A stretch of 64,000 nt of DNA, from the NCBI GenBank assembly GCA_013399855.1, contig VXAY01003150.1, positions 2,823,261 through 2,887,260 of the forward strand, in the 5' to 3' direction. This document shows, in pieces, positions 11,411-24,219 of the stretch (position 1 is the first letter of the stretch; each line of letters begins with the position of its first letter). Below the pieces are notes generated by a model that saw nothing but the letters and a program-made list of their open reading frames with translations, did no database searches and had not been told where the DNA came from. Made by a program: the position numbers and the translations under genes. This stretch comes from Oxyruncus cristatus. Taxonomy: Eukaryota > Chordata > Aves > Passeriformes > Cotingidae.

Positions 11411-14400
11411 ACTGATGAAAAAGAACCAGAGTTTTCTCATGAGAAAGCAGGAGTATCTCCAGATCTCTGGCAGGCTGTCTACTAACAGGGACTAGGGTAA
11501 TTCAGAATGGTATAAAGAGAATATCTGTAGTTTATGACTGTATGAACAGACTCTTTTAGAATTATATTTCCCTATATTATTATAAGTGTTACAAAAAGCG
11601 TTTCTCTGATGATGGTCACCTAACCTAAGACTTAGTTATTTCAGGAATGAGACAATCTTTGACACAGTGGAATTGACATTTATTTCAAACAGTGTTGACA
11701 AGTTGAATAAATGGTTTGGAAAAGAAAGAATTCAGTGAGGCATAAAGACACTTGCAAAATTTTACACATAGGAATAGCTGTGAGTATAAATGTGATATGG
11801 GTGAGCTTGACATGCTACATATCTGAAAAAAGAGGATCTGCATCTTAGAATAAATTGCAAATGGAGCAGGAGACAGAATTAAGTAGAAGATTAGGATGCT
11901 GTAGAAAAAAGTCAACATCATTATGGGATATCAATTGTTTAAAGATTTGTAGAATAAATAGTTTGCTATATCCACTGCAGATGGGAGAAGAAATAATGGA
12001 TTTACACTGCACTTCGAAATGCTCTGCCTGGAAATTCAAAGAAACCCTTTTAATGCTGAAGGCAGATGAAAACAAACATAACCCCTTCCTGTGAGGTGTT
12101 ACACAAGCAGTTCAGACAAAATTCTGCTGTAACATGGGAATGCTTGAGCTGGCCTTTCATTAGATGGTCTCTTCCAGCCTTTTCGACAAGTCTGAGCTCT
12201 CCCATGTGAAACACTGAGGTGAGTTAGACATCACCTTGGGTAATGGGACTGCTACACACTTGTTAATGTTAAGGGAGGCAGAGAAAACCCTAACTGCTTG
12301 CACACCTTGAGTACAGATCAATGTAATCCCAGAGTGGCACAAACTCTTCTTGGTGTGACTCCTTCTTTCCTGCAAGTGGACAGCAGCCTTTTACCAGGTG
12401 GTAGAATCACTAGATTGCTTTATGCCATGCCCAGTTTAGCACAGGTTTGTTCCCTGATCTCAGCAGTGGCTACAGCTGACTGGGTTCAGGAGTTCTCTCA
12501 CACATCATTGCACTCTATAAAGAGAAACCCAGGAACTGAGAGTAACAAAAAAGGGGGGAAAGAAAAAAAAAAAGGATGTGAAAAGAATTAATGTTGTTGT
12601 TTTCAGATCCTTCTTTGCCATGTATCATCTGGAAGCAAGAATAAGCTCTACTGAAGCAATCCTCACTGGGTTATTGGCACCAGGGTTTGAAAAAGGGGCT
12701 ATGAGAATTATTCTTTTTACTTTAGACCTCTGAAGCAGAATGGGAATTCCACTGAAGAAATTATATTTCTTGCTTAAGGTTAGTCCCTGCTTCCCACCCT
12801 GTCTCCCATGGAACTGAGAAGAATGAGAGCACAAGTACAAAGGCATTTCAAAAGTATCAAAACTGACACTGGTGCATAGTTTGCTTGACATCCATGTTTC
12901 CTTTCCCCCTCCCTTTCATTTAATCCGAATTCCAGTTTCCTTTGGCTTTGAGGTGAGGTGATATGTAATAAACATATGCTGAACATTTCATCTTAGCCTT
13001 AGGTTAGGAATGGTTGTTCTTAAAAAAAGGAAAGGAAAAGGAGTGTGAGACAGTGCCAAAGAGACAGATAAGAGTCATGTGCTTCTTGCAGAAATGTGGG
13101 TTTTATTAAGGTTTTCTTTGTTTGCTTGGGGGTTTTTTAGGGTTGTTTTTTTTTTTCTACTTTACTGTAGTTGATAACACACAAAAACGCCCTGGACAAG
13201 GGAGACTGACCCATGCTGGGGCAGGATGCTCAGCAACAGTCAGGATAACTCAGTAGCAGCAGCCAGCTCTGGCCACCAAAATATGCCTCTGGCTGCTGGA
13301 AAGGCTGAGCTGCTTCTCCAGTCATTTATAGAAATGTTGATGATAATAAAAGGGAAAAAAGAATCCCCCAGACCTGGAACGGATGAGCCCAAATGGCTGA
13401 TGGAAATAGTGGCATCTTTCTAAGGCACACCTCTTCCCTCCATGTTTGGTGGCCACATCTCTGCCACACCAAAGAATTTGCCATGAGTCACCATTTCTGT
13501 GGCCAGTAGATAGATTAGTCTGCTTCTTGTTGAGATTTTTTTCTGTGGTGGTATGTTGGTTTTGGGGGTTTTTTTGAGGTTTTTCCCTATTTTTTTCCTT
13601 TCTCACCCTCCCTCTGTTGCATTTATGGCAATTCTTGTGCCACATGTGCTTCCTCGCTGAGAACTGCATTAGGTACCTCCAGGCTGGGCTGGGAATATTG
13701 CAGGGCTGCTGAATTAAACTTGCTTGGCAGACATGGGACCTTCCCTGCCTCCTCCAGCCATGGTAACCTGTCCTCTTTCAGTATCTCATCCTGGTCATGT
13801 CCAGCTTTTCCCAGGGTGGGAGGGAACTGTTACTGCAGCTGATGGCAGTGGAGGAAGGGTGATTCTGCTGAGCAGCTGGATGTTCACAGGCAGCAAGTCC
13901 AACTTCTGGCATATTGCAGTGCCCTAAAGAGCGGTGATCCTAGAGAGCACTGGATTTTGATGAAGGTGGAGCCTCCTGAGGAAGGAAGACCTCTGAAAGA
14001 TAAAAGGCAAGCAGAGCTGTGCTGCACAGTTCACTCTCTAGAAAGTGTCATTGCTCATACAGCTGTTTCTAAACCTAGATTTTTATGTGGGCCTTGTGCC
14101 CACATTCCTTTCCTCTGTCACAGAAACAGAAAGCAGTTTCCAGCTGCAGCAGGATCCCAGGACTGGCTGGGCATGGGCAGTAGCACTGGGCTGGGTGATT
14201 CCCATGACAGAGAGTCTGGAGGAGGAAGGGGAGGTACATTCACACTCCCTTGAGCCAAGAAGGGCATTTATTGCATTACAGAAGGGCTTGAAAAACTACT
14301 AGAGCTGCCCTACATGTCCCTCTATGGAGGAGAGCTTTGTGGGATGTCTCCAGTGTAGATCCAGGAAAAAACCATGCAAGGGGAAATGACAGGCCAGTGC

Positions 14401-17400
14401 CTGTGCTGGGGACAGGGCATACAGACCCAATTAGAGCATTAGAGCCAAAAGCAAGGGAGCAAAGTGTGAGTGCTGCACCAGAGGCCTCTTTGTCCCTGCC
14501 TTCCTCCTCTCACGTTGGCTGAAATCTTCACCATCAGGCCCTTTGCCGGCTCCGTGCGCGAAGTTTTAAGTGTACAAAAATCAGCTCTTGTGATTTCTGT
14601 CTTCTACATGTGCCATCTGACGTTCTCGGCTGGGGGGAGGACTCCTCCCAGAGGCAGAGCTTGCTCTGCTACCCTGGCTCCTGGTAGCAGGGACTGGGAG
14701 CCAGCCCCAAGGGCATGTTCACTGCCACGCCAATCTGGTATGGTCAGTGCCCAGAACGTGACAGGAAGCAGCTTCCGAATGATAAAATAAAGGACTTAAT
14801 TCTCCTTATTACTCAGTTCTCATTGAGGGAGTAGGAAGGTATTTGGAGCTAACTGGAATAATCAGCTAGGAAAGGAAGTGATAAAAGATCTGCTTTCCCG
14901 TTAAATTGTAGCTTTAAAAAGCATTTCTTCCTTCCTGCCCCAAGATCAATCACTCCTTCTGCCCACGCTGGTTGGTGAGCAATTCTTCGTTGCCACCTCT
15001 CTCCTGCAGAACCAGATTAAATCATGCAGTCCCCTTCCTTCTGCAACCAAGGGGTTGCAGAAAAATTATTAATGTGTTAATTTAAGCAAGCCATGACAGA
15101 GCTGTGCCAACACAGAAGAGCTTTGTGACCCCCATGGGGTGTCTGTCACGCTGTGATGGAGACATGATGGCAGAGTGTCTCTGCTGTGGCACTGAGAAAA
15201 ACTGCTCCTTTGGTCCCTGGTCAGTGCAGTGTGACTTTTAGTGGAACTCTGATGATTCTGGAGCCCATTTTTTACAGAAATATAGAGCAAGAGTTAAACA
15301 AGGGAATGTGGGTTGTGAGACCCTTCAAGGGCAAGGCACCCACAGATTTGCTCTTGCAAATTTGAAGCTGATACTAGCCAGGCTTGAAGTATCTGCGTCA
15401 TATTTTTACTGAACCAAAGCAGGCAGCCTGGCTTGAGAACCAAGGGCCAGAAAGGTAGAATTAGAAAGTGTTCACCTTGGTAGAAAAATGTCAGCAGGCA
15501 GAAGCAAAATGGAATTCTGAAGCTAGTAAAGCTGCTGACAGGATTTCTGATGGACAGGGTTGCAGGTGCTGCAGCCTTTTAACACATTATGAAATGAGGA
15601 GTGCATGGTGCCAGATCGTTTCTGGCTGGTGCATGTGCTGCCCATACATCTCATCATCTCCTTAGAGCAACTTGGTGATGTTTCTGAATCTTCATTCAGA
15701 AACTGAGAGATATTGCTTCTATCTCGATCTAATGACAATGAGCCACCCCAATTTTCACTTCCCCAGAAGTGTCCTCTTTTTCTCTGTTCAACAAAAATGT
15801 TTTTGAAGGGTGTCACAGCTTTTTTTTTACAGCTTTCTCACTTTCCCCACCCCCCCATTTGACATTCAGCTGAACTCTCATTTTTCAGTCACTTGCCCTG
15901 GTTCAGTTCTTGACAGCACGGTTCATCAAAAATGTGACAGCAACAGCAAATGGAAACCCCCAAGCACGAAATCTGGTGTGAGATGTTACCAGACTTCTGT
16001 GAGCAAGTGCATGAAAAGTCAGAGGAAGGTCTGCATGTTTACCTGCACTCTGTGTGTGCGTGTCCGACCTGTGCAGCCACCTCCAGGGCTGCAGCAGCTC
16101 CACTCACGCTTCCCATAGGTCTGGTTTTGTAACAGATCCACCCAGTGCTTTTGACAGGTGTATCCAGCTCTGCCATCAATTCACAGAATCGTAGAATTAA
16201 TATAATGTAGGAGAGGCTGGTGGAAGATATCTGTGCTGCCTGTGTTCTGCAGCTGCTGGGAGGGCAGCGTGGCCTGGTGAGAGCGGGATTTGTTGAGCAT
16301 GTTGGGAGCTGCCTGCTCAGCCACTCTGGGAGGTGTAGGTTCCAGCCCTTGTCGCACCTGTACCCTCAACACTTGGAAAGCACGAGGTTAATGTTTTCCG
16401 GAATTGGCTCCAGAGAAATGGGGAAGTTGGAAAGTGTGTGCAGGTTAAGTTGCACATATTTGAAAGCCTGGTGGATGTGGTGAGATGGGTTTTCACAGCA
16501 AGATAAAAGCAAGCCAGGCAAGGCCTGCACCTCTTGGGTAGTTACAGTCTGTCTGTGCATGGGGTGAGGCTTGTCTGCCTTCCAGGCAATGGTGGTAGAA
16601 TCAGTATCTTGTAGGCAAGTTCTTGGATCCCCCTTGTCTTCCAGAAGTTACTGAGTCCACCAGAAATGTCTAGTTCTGTAGACCACTGCTGTCTCCTCAC
16701 TGCTTAATTCATCCCTTAGCACTTCTGTGTATGATGTGGGAGAACTTGGCCAGCTGGGTTATGAATTTAGGGAGCACTCCTTCTACTAAATCAGCCCAAA
16801 AGCTCCAGGTGGGAGAAGCAAAAAACAAACAGAACAGCATAAACCACTTTTCAAGCTGGGGAGCCAGAGGGTGTTTCTTGGTCCTTGTGCTGCGTATTTC
16901 AGCCCCAGCACATGTGAATCCTTGACTGCCCTGCCTGAATGGTGAAGAAGTTTCAGTCCAAAGGATATCACACCTCTTTTCTGAGGGTAAAACATGCTGT
17001 CCTGCCTCTTTGCCCTTGGTAACCAGCTGCTCCTGGACAGTCACCAGGAGCGGTGGTGGTGGTCCTGGCTCGGGGCTGATGCGAAGGCTGGTGGTGGCAG
17101 TGAGGACCCTCCCTGCTCTCTCTGCCCAGCACCACCTTGCACTGGCACAACCTGACTGTCTCCTGCACAACCACCCCAAGACTGCCCCAGCTCTAAGCCT
17201 CAGTAAGCACTGGAGGACTCACAGGCGTACAGAGGCTCTGATCTGAGGTTTCTGTGGTGAGGTAATTTGTTTTAGGGCAGGCATTCCTGGTACATATTTC
17301 AAGGCATTGGCTGCTGGAAGAAAAGGTGTTACTAAACTTAGGTGGATTAACAGCATGTGCTCAAAAATGCTTTGTTGGAAGTTGGCTTTGTAGTTGGCTT

Positions 17401-20400
17401 TGTTTGTAATCTGCTTTGTATCTCCTCCACCCTTTTAATTAGCAGTTACCGGAGTCAGAAGTGGGTTTTTCCTGCCCATCTAAAATAGTAGATTAGTTTG
17501 TGCAGAGCTTTTACCTCTGGGGAGCTCACATCCATGCTGGCGAGACTGGAGGCACAGAAAAAACACACTGGCAAAGGAGGTAACCTCTCGAATTGCTGGG
17601 CTCTCACCAAATAAATTCTATAATGGAGAGGGGATTCTAACGGTGTGTTTAGCCCTGCTGGGGAACAGTTTATCAGATCAGGGTCACAAAGTTGCCTGTG
17701 TTGCTACAGAGATGCAGGAGACCTATGAGCACACGGGGCGAGGGAAGGCAAGGTGTGTGCTCGGCTGGGCAGTGCCAAGCCTCTGCCAGGGCCCTGCTGC
17801 ACCTTGGGCTGAGCCAGGAGGACATAACCCATCTCTGCATACACAGTGCCCTTTGTTGCTACTTTGATCTTTTCACAGAAAATGGAAGTGTAGAAAAGGG
17901 GGGAACCAACCTCCATAGAAGGTCTTTTTCAGCCAAAGCCTCTCCTCTTCTCCTTCCCCATTGTGCAGTAAGCAAAGGAGATACTCTGTTTCAGATTTTG
18001 GCAATTGCAGAGCTGATAGCCCCATTTCTACCTGAATCTCTGGCAGGTGTGGTAAGAAGTTTGTATCCCCTTGGGAAGCTGACAGGTTTTTGCTACTGCC
18101 CTGTTCAGGTGGCAGGGACTTTGCTTGGCAGCACAGCACGGCCACTGCCCAGGTGGATGGAAAGCTCTGAGCAACCACTGTGTGCCGGAGGGGCTCTCCT
18201 TGAGATGGTTCCTCCCCTTGGCACATGCCTTGAGTAGGAGGAGATGCAAAAGCCCAGCTGGGTGTGGGGGCTGTAAGGCTCCTTAGGTGGCACAGCAGGT
18301 ACAGGTGGATGGAAGCTCAGCCTGGGGTTAGGAGGTATGAGTGAAGGTGTGTGCCCAGTACATCCCATCCTGGGCCACTGTGGGCTGAGGCCTGTTGATG
18401 GTTTCTCCTTCTTAGCTGTTTGTGGTGCCATGCACTGCTCTACCTTGGAAAATCCGAGTCTCAGCTGCAGCTCGCACGTGCTGCCCCTTGCTTGGACAGC
18501 AAGAAGATGAGCTATCCCTCTGTGGGCAGAGAGCAGAGCAGGTCCTGTATCACCCAATCTCCACCCTTTTCCATTTAACTCCTTAAGAAACCGAATTCTG
18601 TGCTAGTGACACTACTTTATTTAGGTCGACTTCTTTATAGCGGCTGCTGCCACATTCTTTAGACAGTCCTTTACATTGTAAGGTTGAATAGAGGTCCTAA
18701 TACCTCTCATTAGTTTTTAGCTGCCACTGAATCCTTTACTCAGAGGCAGCATTTAGTGATCTGCAGGGAGAATTGGAGTATTAGGTTCTCCTTGCTGCCT
18801 TTCAAGGATCATCAAACTTGTTCATCATCTCAGAAGGATAACAGCAATCTGCCACAATTCCAAGACAAAAAAACCCCATCGATGCCATGGCAAGAAACGT
18901 GATCAGCAGCCACGTGAGAGATGGGCTGTGTTTTGTCTAGTGGGTGGTTTTATCACCATGGGGCAGTGCTGCAACGTCTATGTGCACATACAGCTGTTGG
19001 TTAGTTTGGAAACCACGTGTCAGAGGACACCTATTCAGAGGTGAGGGAACATGGTACAGCAGATACCTGCAGCACCTCTGTCCTCTGGACATGAGAAATG
19101 AGTTTATCATGTATAACTCATAACATATAAGGGTAGATCATAGCACAAAACAGGGAGATCTACCAAAGGCTGAGACAGCCCTTAAGCATCCAAAACACAT
19201 TGAATGTGAACAGTATCAAAATAAACCTTTGAAAGTACATTGCCTCCGGCCCTCTCTGTTTCTCCATCACCATTTCGGTGTCTCACCATGGCTGGGGAAA
19301 GGCAACGCCTTGCAGAGCTCAAATTACCATGTCAGTAAGTAGCCAGGAAAAATTACCTGCTAGTTTGGTGCCCTTGGAGAGAGCGTTCCTCCAGACCAGC
19401 TGTGATGCGCCGTGCAGTCAAGGGCAGCGCTGCTTCTCACACATGGGCAGCCACGTGTCCCCTGACAACCAGTTCCTGGTGGCTGTGGCAGCAGCAGTGC
19501 TGGCCAAGGAAGCACCCCTGCCCCTCCTGAACACAGTTCCCCAGCACTTTTCTTCCTCTCACCACTTCTGTGTCTTGTCCCACCTCCTGTTTACCGAGGA
19601 GCCGGCAGTAGCCCTGCTCTGAGGTGAAATGTTGTCAGCCGTACATCCCTGATGAAGTTCCTGCAGCAATAGAACAGCTTTGGGTTTTTCCTTTGTTTTA
19701 CTTTCCATTGGCTGATGTTTCACTGGGCAGAGCTGACCTTCCCCACCCAACAGACTGTGCACATTTCTTGGAGGGGACACATTGCCCTGGCAGGTCCTGA
19801 GGTCTCCTCTCTGCATTCCAGACTGCCACTCCTGCTGGAACTGGAGCAGGGAGTGGCACCTGCTGTCACACTGCTGAGCCCCAGGACAGAGCAACTGCTG
19901 CAAGTCCAGTCCCAAAGCTGTCGAGAGGTGAGAGCTGTAAGGTTCTCAGGCAGGTTTTTGATTATTATGAAGGGGTTTCACTCTGAATCATAGTAATACT
20001 CTTCTATAGTTCCCATCAGCCAGCAGTTTTCTGAGAATACATGGCACCATGACCCTTTGACCTGCTGACTTTGTGGCTGCCCTGAGGCTGCAAGGCACCT
20101 GCTGGCCAGGGACTGCTCTTTGGTGGCCCATTGCATTCACCAGAACATATCAGGGTTGTGATAGTAAGCTTAGAGGTCTTGATATTAGTTCCTTGAATTG
20201 CTGAGGCAAACGTATTTCCCCTTCCCAATTTTCAGGTCATCTTAGAGAAGCTTCAGGAGTATTTCTTCATTGTCTGCCTCTGCATCACAAGCCAACCTTT
20301 GGGAATAATTCCTTGCCAGTGTACAGAGTTCTTCTCAGTCCCTCTCAGAAGTACTTCTGAGTTTCCAGGGACTTCACTTTCTTGTGGCTGCCTCTTGGTG

Positions 20401-20590
20401 GATACTTATAAGTAGTTACCAACATATTAGTACACCGAGCTCCTTGATCCCCAGCCATCATTTTCATGTCATGGTCCTTGGTAGTACTTTAGTTTTCAAA
20501 GTCATGCAGCTTCTGGGTTGTGATAGTTTCACCACTGTAGAGAAAACTTCCCATCATCCTCAAGATCCCCCTATGGGCCATCCACTTAAG
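11411..20590. other. Noncoding stretch, no gene recognised
   Basis: It contains one degraded CR1 tail. The longest open frame is 181 codons (17692-18237, plus), with similar-length open frames antisense to it and no recognisable domain. GC-rich sequence with few stops explains it. Confidence 0.6.
16181..16230 (-). mobile_element. CR1 3' tail remnant, degraded
   Basis: TCACAGAATCGTAGAATTAA resembles the reverse complement of the CR1 terminal repeat. The sequence after it is too diverged for a firm match. It is most likely an old CR1 end. Confidence 0.5.
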
Positions 20591-20651
20591 AGTTGGACTT
20601 GATAATCCCGTGTGGGTCCTTTCCAACTCAGAACATTCTGTGGTTCTGTAA
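20591..20651 (+). mobile_element. CR1 3' tail fragment
   Basis: The sequence AGTTGGACTTGATAATCCCG, then TGGGTCCTTTCCAACTCAGA, then ATTCTGTGGTTCTGTA matches the CR1 3' terminus in the forward direction, with its imperfect terminal octamer repeats. The preceding sequence is not recognisably CR1. Confidence 0.82.
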
Positions 20652-23375
20652 AGTGTTGTCCTGGTCAAGGCAATCATTAGAAGTATAAACCATGAGCAGT
20701 CATAACCAAGCCTAGAGAAGCTGTCCAGTGTGATACTTCCCATGCACTCCTTGGTGCTGTGGTCACCAGACGAGGGTCTCCCTTCAGCCCAGTGAGATTG
20801 CAAGAGACGGACAAGCCGTGCACCAGGCACAAAACAGCTGCCTGTGGTCAGCAGGTTCACCAGGATATGTCAGAGCAAATTCAACACCAGCTGCCAGAAG
20901 TCAAAACTAGGAAAAACTGTTACCTATGGAGAACTTACCTGTCTCGTGGTGAGGCTCTTGAGCCTCTCTCTGATTGCTGGACACCACTACATCAGGTTCC
21001 CCACACTTGTCTTCTCTCCACCTCATCTCGCCATCAGCCACGCTCTTAGGCTGCCTCCTTCCACGCAGTCACAGGTTTTATCACCCCTGCCGTGGACCAG
21101 TGATGCTCCTTTGGTATTTTGCTCCATCTCTGCAGTTCTCAAGCTGCCTCAGCCCTGCAAGTGCTGCCACGTGTGGCACAGTGTAAGTGACACTCGCGCT
21201 GTGCTCTCACTTCACGGCTGGCAGGGTCTACAGCACCACCAAGTGCCTGTACAGAGAGCACTGCTGTTCACAGTGTGCCCCAAAGGGCCTCTTACTGATC
21301 CTGCCTACAACATTGTGCCTGGGAAAATGGTTTTCTTAATGAAAATAGCCAGTGGAGTGAAATATCCCTGTAAGGGAATGTTTCCCTGCTATATTTTTGC
21401 CTTTCTATTTGTTCCCTAACATTTAACGTTTGAGATGTGCTGTGAAGCTGCACTTTTTTTTGGATCTGAGCACAGTAACACTGTCACTGGCCAGAGCCTT
21501 CCCTTTCTTCCCCAGTCCTAGGAAAGGGACTCTGTTTGGTGGTTTCTACCCCAGTCTTATTTTGACTGACTTTGCCTTGCTGCTGCTGTGAGATTTCATT
21601 CCTTTAAATTTTTGGATTCTCTAATTCCTCATCTATACTGGAAGTTGTGATAATCAGGTAGTTTTCTGGGCACATCTGGACAATTTTTTTTGGTTTTATC
21701 AGCAGCAGTACTGGGTGATCTCACTTCTTTGCTTGCAAGTTCTAGGTAACTTTTTGTATCTAAGGGAAGAATTTGCTATGATCTGTTTGATCTTTACACT
21801 TTTTGATCTATATGATTGATCATTTTTCCTTCCCTTCTAAGCTCTGCCTGATGTCCTGCTTGAGACTGTTTACCAGCCAAAGAAAGCCTTTCTGATGAGA
21901 TTTTTCTGTACACTGGTACAGATTGCTGACAGACAGCTTTGATGGGCTCCTGCCTCCTTTCCCGGCCAGGGAAGATCTCCGTCTCCCCTGCCTCCCACAG
22001 ACTGTGCCATGCTGGTTACATGGCAGTGGAGAGACCTTGTGGCAAAGTGAGAGAGGTACTAGCACCGCTTGCACACGTGGGAGGGGGGCCACTTGACAAT
22101 GTTACCCTGCAGCATTAGGGTTCTGCAGAGCCTCCCCCATGTGGCGTTTTTTCTTGGCTTTCTCAGGCAAGATGTGATGCTGCAACACCAGATCTTGACC
22201 AAAAGAGAACTCCAGGGTAGGGAGCAGAATATGTCAATCTTACTTTTAGCATGGACAGCCTGGGAAATGGCAGTGTTTGGGTAACTGCATTGATCTCACA
22301 TGATGATAAGCCCTGGTTCTTGGGACTGTTTCCCCTTTCCCCTTTCTCAGACCTGTATGGAGCTGAGCCAGAGCAGACCACGTGCTGGCAGGGCTCTCTG
22401 TGCTATAGCCCTCTCCACACTCCTGCAGCACCAACACTGAAGGGACTGGCTCTGTGGCTCTCTGGAAGACACAAGGGAGGGCCTGGCAAAGTTTCCCAGC
22501 TGCCTGCCACTGCTTCAGTGCTTGTGGAATCCCCTGGATACCACCAGGCAGTGCTGGCAATCGGAACAGCTCTGCTGCACCAAGGAAACAAAATCACAGA
22601 GACACCTCCAAAACCTGAAAGCAGCATCCAGCTAACTCACTAACCTCCCCAGTATGTGTCCTTCAGCCCCCTGGAGCTCTGGTGACAACTGAGGTTTCAG
22701 GCCTGACCAAATGCCAACAAACAGCAAAATACTCTCTTATGCCAGTCTCTGCTTTCCCTGCACAGGGAAGTTAAAAATTCTAGTTCTGATGGCTACTCAC
22801 TCACATAAAAGGAAGATCCTAAATGACTTCGTAGGCTTTTCCATGTGGGTTTCTTTGGTTTGTTTGTTTTTTTTTCCCTCAAGCCTCAATTTTGACTGTG
22901 GTTTCAATTTGGTCATTTGAACATGAAGCAATAGTTATCACCTATTTCTTTTAAGGGACAGGGCGGTTATATCTCACTGAAATGTTAGCAAAATGCAGTG
23001 GTTCCGCCCTGCTGCTTGGAGCTGCTGAAGGACTAAGGCTGCTGCATCATTGTTTACCATACTCTTGTGCTAGGAAATGGGAAATATTTGTGGATAACCA
23101 TGTCATTGTCCTCACTGGATTGCTATTCCAGTGCTGCATAGTGGCAGGTAGTTTGTTGTGGCCCAGGAGCTGATAACTCATCTATTACATTTACTGGAGC
23201 ACTCAGGGAGCTGAGGTTTTGTCCAGACTGAAGGAGGACATCAGAAACCCATCATAAACTTGACACATAAGCAAGATAAAAATTTTTATCCAATTATTAT
23301 TCCTCTTCAGGGAATCAGAAAGTTCCTTGCTCATTTTTGGGCTGCACTGTTAAATAACCTTTTGTGAGGCAGACC
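20652..23375. other. Mostly noncoding stretch
   Basis: It includes a 191-codon open frame at 20844-21419 (plus) whose first third contains GKTVTYGEL, discussed under findings. Otherwise I see nothing recognisable. Confidence 0.5.
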
Positions 23376-23637
23376 TTATACTGCAGTAACTAAGTCTTCT
23401 CTCACAATCTCCAGTGCAGGTTTGGCAATAATAATACTCCTATGTATAATGGTAATAAGAGAAAAAGGCAGAATGAGGGCCAAAGAGTGTGCAACAATTA
23501 AATTTGTCACATACACATGTGGCCCTTTTGCTCTGCTTGCAGTGAAACCCCAGTAATGCCAGAGCATTAAATAATACACCAAAGACTAAAATAGTGACAT
23601 AAATTATCAGCTGAATGACCTGAGTTGTTTAATTCAT
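23376..23637 (-). pseudogene. Truncated GPR35-like paralogue pseudogene (TM1-TM2 only)
   Basis: On the same strand and about 0.6 kb downstream of the intact receptor, the sequence matches its start. An ATG at 23635-23637 is followed by Asn and then an in-frame TAA at 23629-23631. The frame continues with QLIIYVTILVFG and LFNALALLGFHCK, parallel to QLIVYIPVLTLG and LNAIAFWVFCCK in the intact gene. A frameshift near 23525-23545 moves to another frame, which reads VYVTNLIVAHSLALILPF. That segment is TM2, with His in place of the conserved Asp. Similarity ends there and I cannot find TM3-TM7. It is therefore a tandem duplicate that has lost its reading frame, its TM2 Asp and most of its length. 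It is clearly non-coding as a receptor. Confidence 0.8.
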
Positions 23638-23936
23638 TTTTATGCCACAATTGCTCACTGCAGCTTCCATCCTGTTGGGCCACTTGCCAAAGTATTGACA
23701 CAAAGCAGGTAGATCTAACTTTGGATGGGGGATAAATTCTGTGATGGGAATAGTAATTCCCTATGTTGTTTGGACAATGTCTGGACAGAGGTTTCAGACT
23801 GTGGTGTGCAGAAATAAAAAGGTGACAATCTTCTGTAGGGGAAATAATTGTTAGTTGTCACTAAGAAAGTTAATGGTCTCTAGGTTTAAATGAGCAGAAT
23901 ATGGGTGTGCAGTCCATGGAGGAAATTTTTTAGAGG

Positions 23937-24219
23937 TTTATTAGTCAGAAGACACTGAAAGTGAGTGACAGTGAAGCCAACCAAAATCACCAGGAGGTGC
24001 CTGAAGCTGCAGTACAATGATACAAGACTATAATCAGAGCTGGAGTCAAGTCACCGAGGACAGAAGGGCAAAATTCAAGTTAATATCAGACCCTTTGGTG
24101 GGGGTTGCTCTGTTTTGCAGGTATGCCTATCCCTACAATGATTGCACAGACTGTAGGTGGTTCCATTCCCTCTGCCTACAAACTTCAGCAGCAGAGGGGC
24201 ACTTAACATCTCTCGTGCA
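23937..24219 (-). other. GPR35: GPR35-like 3' UTR with candidate poly(A) signal
   Basis: The noncoding sequence after the TAG stop contains AATAAA on the minus strand at 23937-23942, about 280 nt downstream. This would end the transcript before the decayed paralogue at 23637. The call is a motif match only. Confidence 0.4.

Noticed and set aside
12150..12185. ATTAGATGGTCTCTTCCAGCCT, resembling the CR1 3' end
   Set aside because: It lacks the terminal ATTCTRTGAT repeats, and the match is too short and diverged.
17692..18237. 181-codon open frame on the plus strand
   Set aside because: There is no recognisable domain. Overlapping frames of 117 and 150 codons run antisense, and there is no clear splice or promoter context. 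It is best explained by GC-rich noncoding DNA.
20844..21419. 191-codon open frame, the second longest in the window
   Set aside because: As a whole it is not accepted as a gene. Only a short motif at its start is suggestive, and a splice-donor-like GTGAGG follows that motif, so the rest would be intron or chance.
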